The notes beneath the pieces are model-generated. The model was not told the DNA's origin, searched no databases, and saw only the letters and a program-made list of their open reading frames with translations. From Parachitinimonas caeni (GTDB lineage Bacteria > Pseudomonadota > Gammaproteobacteria > Burkholderiales > Chitinimonadaceae): 64,000 bases of DNA. Shown piece by piece: positions 63,606 to 64,000 of this stretch; the first letter of the stretch is position 1; each line of letters starts with the position of its first letter. The position numbers and the translations under genes are program-made. The stretch is taken from positions 62,001 through 126,000 of the forward strand of contig NZ_JARRAF010000008.1 of the NCBI RefSeq assembly GCF_030129945.1, read 5' to 3'.

Positions 63606-64000
63606 GCATTCCGAACATCCCCCTAGGCCCTGTCATGGTCGATGTGCAGGGATTCGCACTGACCGAGGAAGAACGGCACCGACTGATTCATCCTCTGGTA
63701 GGTGGCGTGATTCTGTTCTCGCGCAATTTCCAGTCTCCGCAGCAAATTGCCGAGCTATGTAATGCCATCAAGCAACTTCGAACCCCTGCCCTACTGATTG
63801 CCGTCGATCACGAAGGTGGGCGCGTGCAGCGGTTCAGAGAAGGCTTTACCCGTATTCCACCAATGCAGGCAGTAGGAGAGGTATACGATCAATCAGCCGA
63901 TGACGGTTTGGCACTGGCTACCGAAATTGGCTGGATCATCGGCAGTGAACTGGCCGCCTATGGCATCGACTTCAGTTTCACACCCGTTCTGGATGTGAAC
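63602..64000 (+). CDS. nagZ: Beta-N-acetylhexosaminidase NagZ, N-terminal part; 3' end outside the window
   Basis: From GTG 63602, overlapping the acpS stop, 133 codons stay open to the window end. The glycoside hydrolase family 3 start is clear: GPVMVDVQGFALTEEERHRL, GVILFSRNFQSPQQI, AVDHEGGRVQRFREGFTRIP and DFSFTPVLDVN. NagZ removes N-acetylglucosamine from muropeptides in wall recycling. The catalytic loop lies beyond the window. Confidence 0.95.
   Translation, partial: MSIPNIPLGPVMVDVQGFALTEEERHRLIHPLVGGVILFSRNFQSPQQIAELCNAIKQLRTPALLIAVDHEGGRVQRFREGFTRIPPMQAVGEVYDQSADDGLALATEIGWIIGSELAAYGIDFSFTPVLDVN

Noticed and set aside
1-64000. CRISPR arrays, tRNA or rRNA genes, prophage or transposase genes
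   Set aside because: No regularly spaced direct repeats, no cloverleaf or rRNA-like sequence, and no integrase, transposase or phage structural motifs were noticed in any gap or gene.

Overview
The window looks like chromosome of a free-living betaproteobacterium, probably in or near the Neisseriales/Chromobacteriales. Three things point there: ubiquinone synthesis genes (ubiC-ubiA), a one-subunit quinol nitric oxide reductase with an AniA-type nitrite reductase, and the conserved block nadB / rpoE-rseA-rseB-mucD-grx-lepA-lepB-rnc-era-recO-pdxJ-acpS-nagZ. No rRNA, tRNA, CRISPR array, prophage or transposase gene was seen. The organism call is inference from gene content and order.

Layout. 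1-5.5 kb: the 5' part of an ATP sulfurylase gene (sat), an HDOD protein, an orphan amino-acid-type binding protein and a CcoI-type copper ATPase. 6.3-11.6 kb: a denitrification cluster, with an FNR/DNR-type box ahead of norB (qNOR), then nirK (copper nitrite reductase fused to cytochrome c), nirV and a SCO-like copper protein. 11.8-21.9 kb: accessory genes, namely an AT-richer unknown gene, secreted RNase T2, an ankyrin protein, a phospholipase C-like phosphoesterase, a LysR/EamA divergent pair, a PLDc_N-TPR membrane protein and a DUF1615 lipoprotein. 22-29 kb: an 1122-residue FecR-TPR-beta-barrel protein, a Tat-exported multicopper oxidase, a FemAB/GNAT-like protein and a periplasmic binding protein. 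29.4-33.7 kb: ubiC-ubiA, small conserved proteins, an exported peroxiredoxin and moeB. 33.8-38.2 kb: gpmI-envC-ctp (cell-wall and periplasmic housekeeping). 38.4-47.4 kb: an ArsR regulator, cutA-dsbD-tlpA (thiol redox), fxsA, yggT-yggU, a GntR regulator, a second orphan binding protein and a glycine-zipper protein. 47.8-51 kb: tag, an esterase and nadB. 51.5-64 kb: the sigma-E envelope-stress operon, followed by translation, secretion, RNA-processing, repair and cofactor genes, including two signal peptidase I genes in tandem.

The most unusual signal is a dispersed repeat family. At least seven loci carry a terminal inverted repeat close to TAGGCTCTGTTGACGTTTTG, either as a solo end, as a compact hairpin of about 50 bp, or as 170-300 bp elements built from shared internal modules. 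Five of the seven sit exactly on a gene's TAG stop codon, so that the outer TAG of the repeat is the stop. This fits a non-autonomous element that inserts at TA (as Correia elements do in Neisseria) and regenerates the stop because its end begins with G.

Genes that probably work together: norB/nirK/nirV/SCO in nitrite-to-N2O respiration; cutA/dsbD/tlpA in periplasmic electron supply; CcoI, SCO, the multicopper oxidase and NirK as copper users; rpoE/rseA/rseB/mucD with signal peptidases in envelope quality control.
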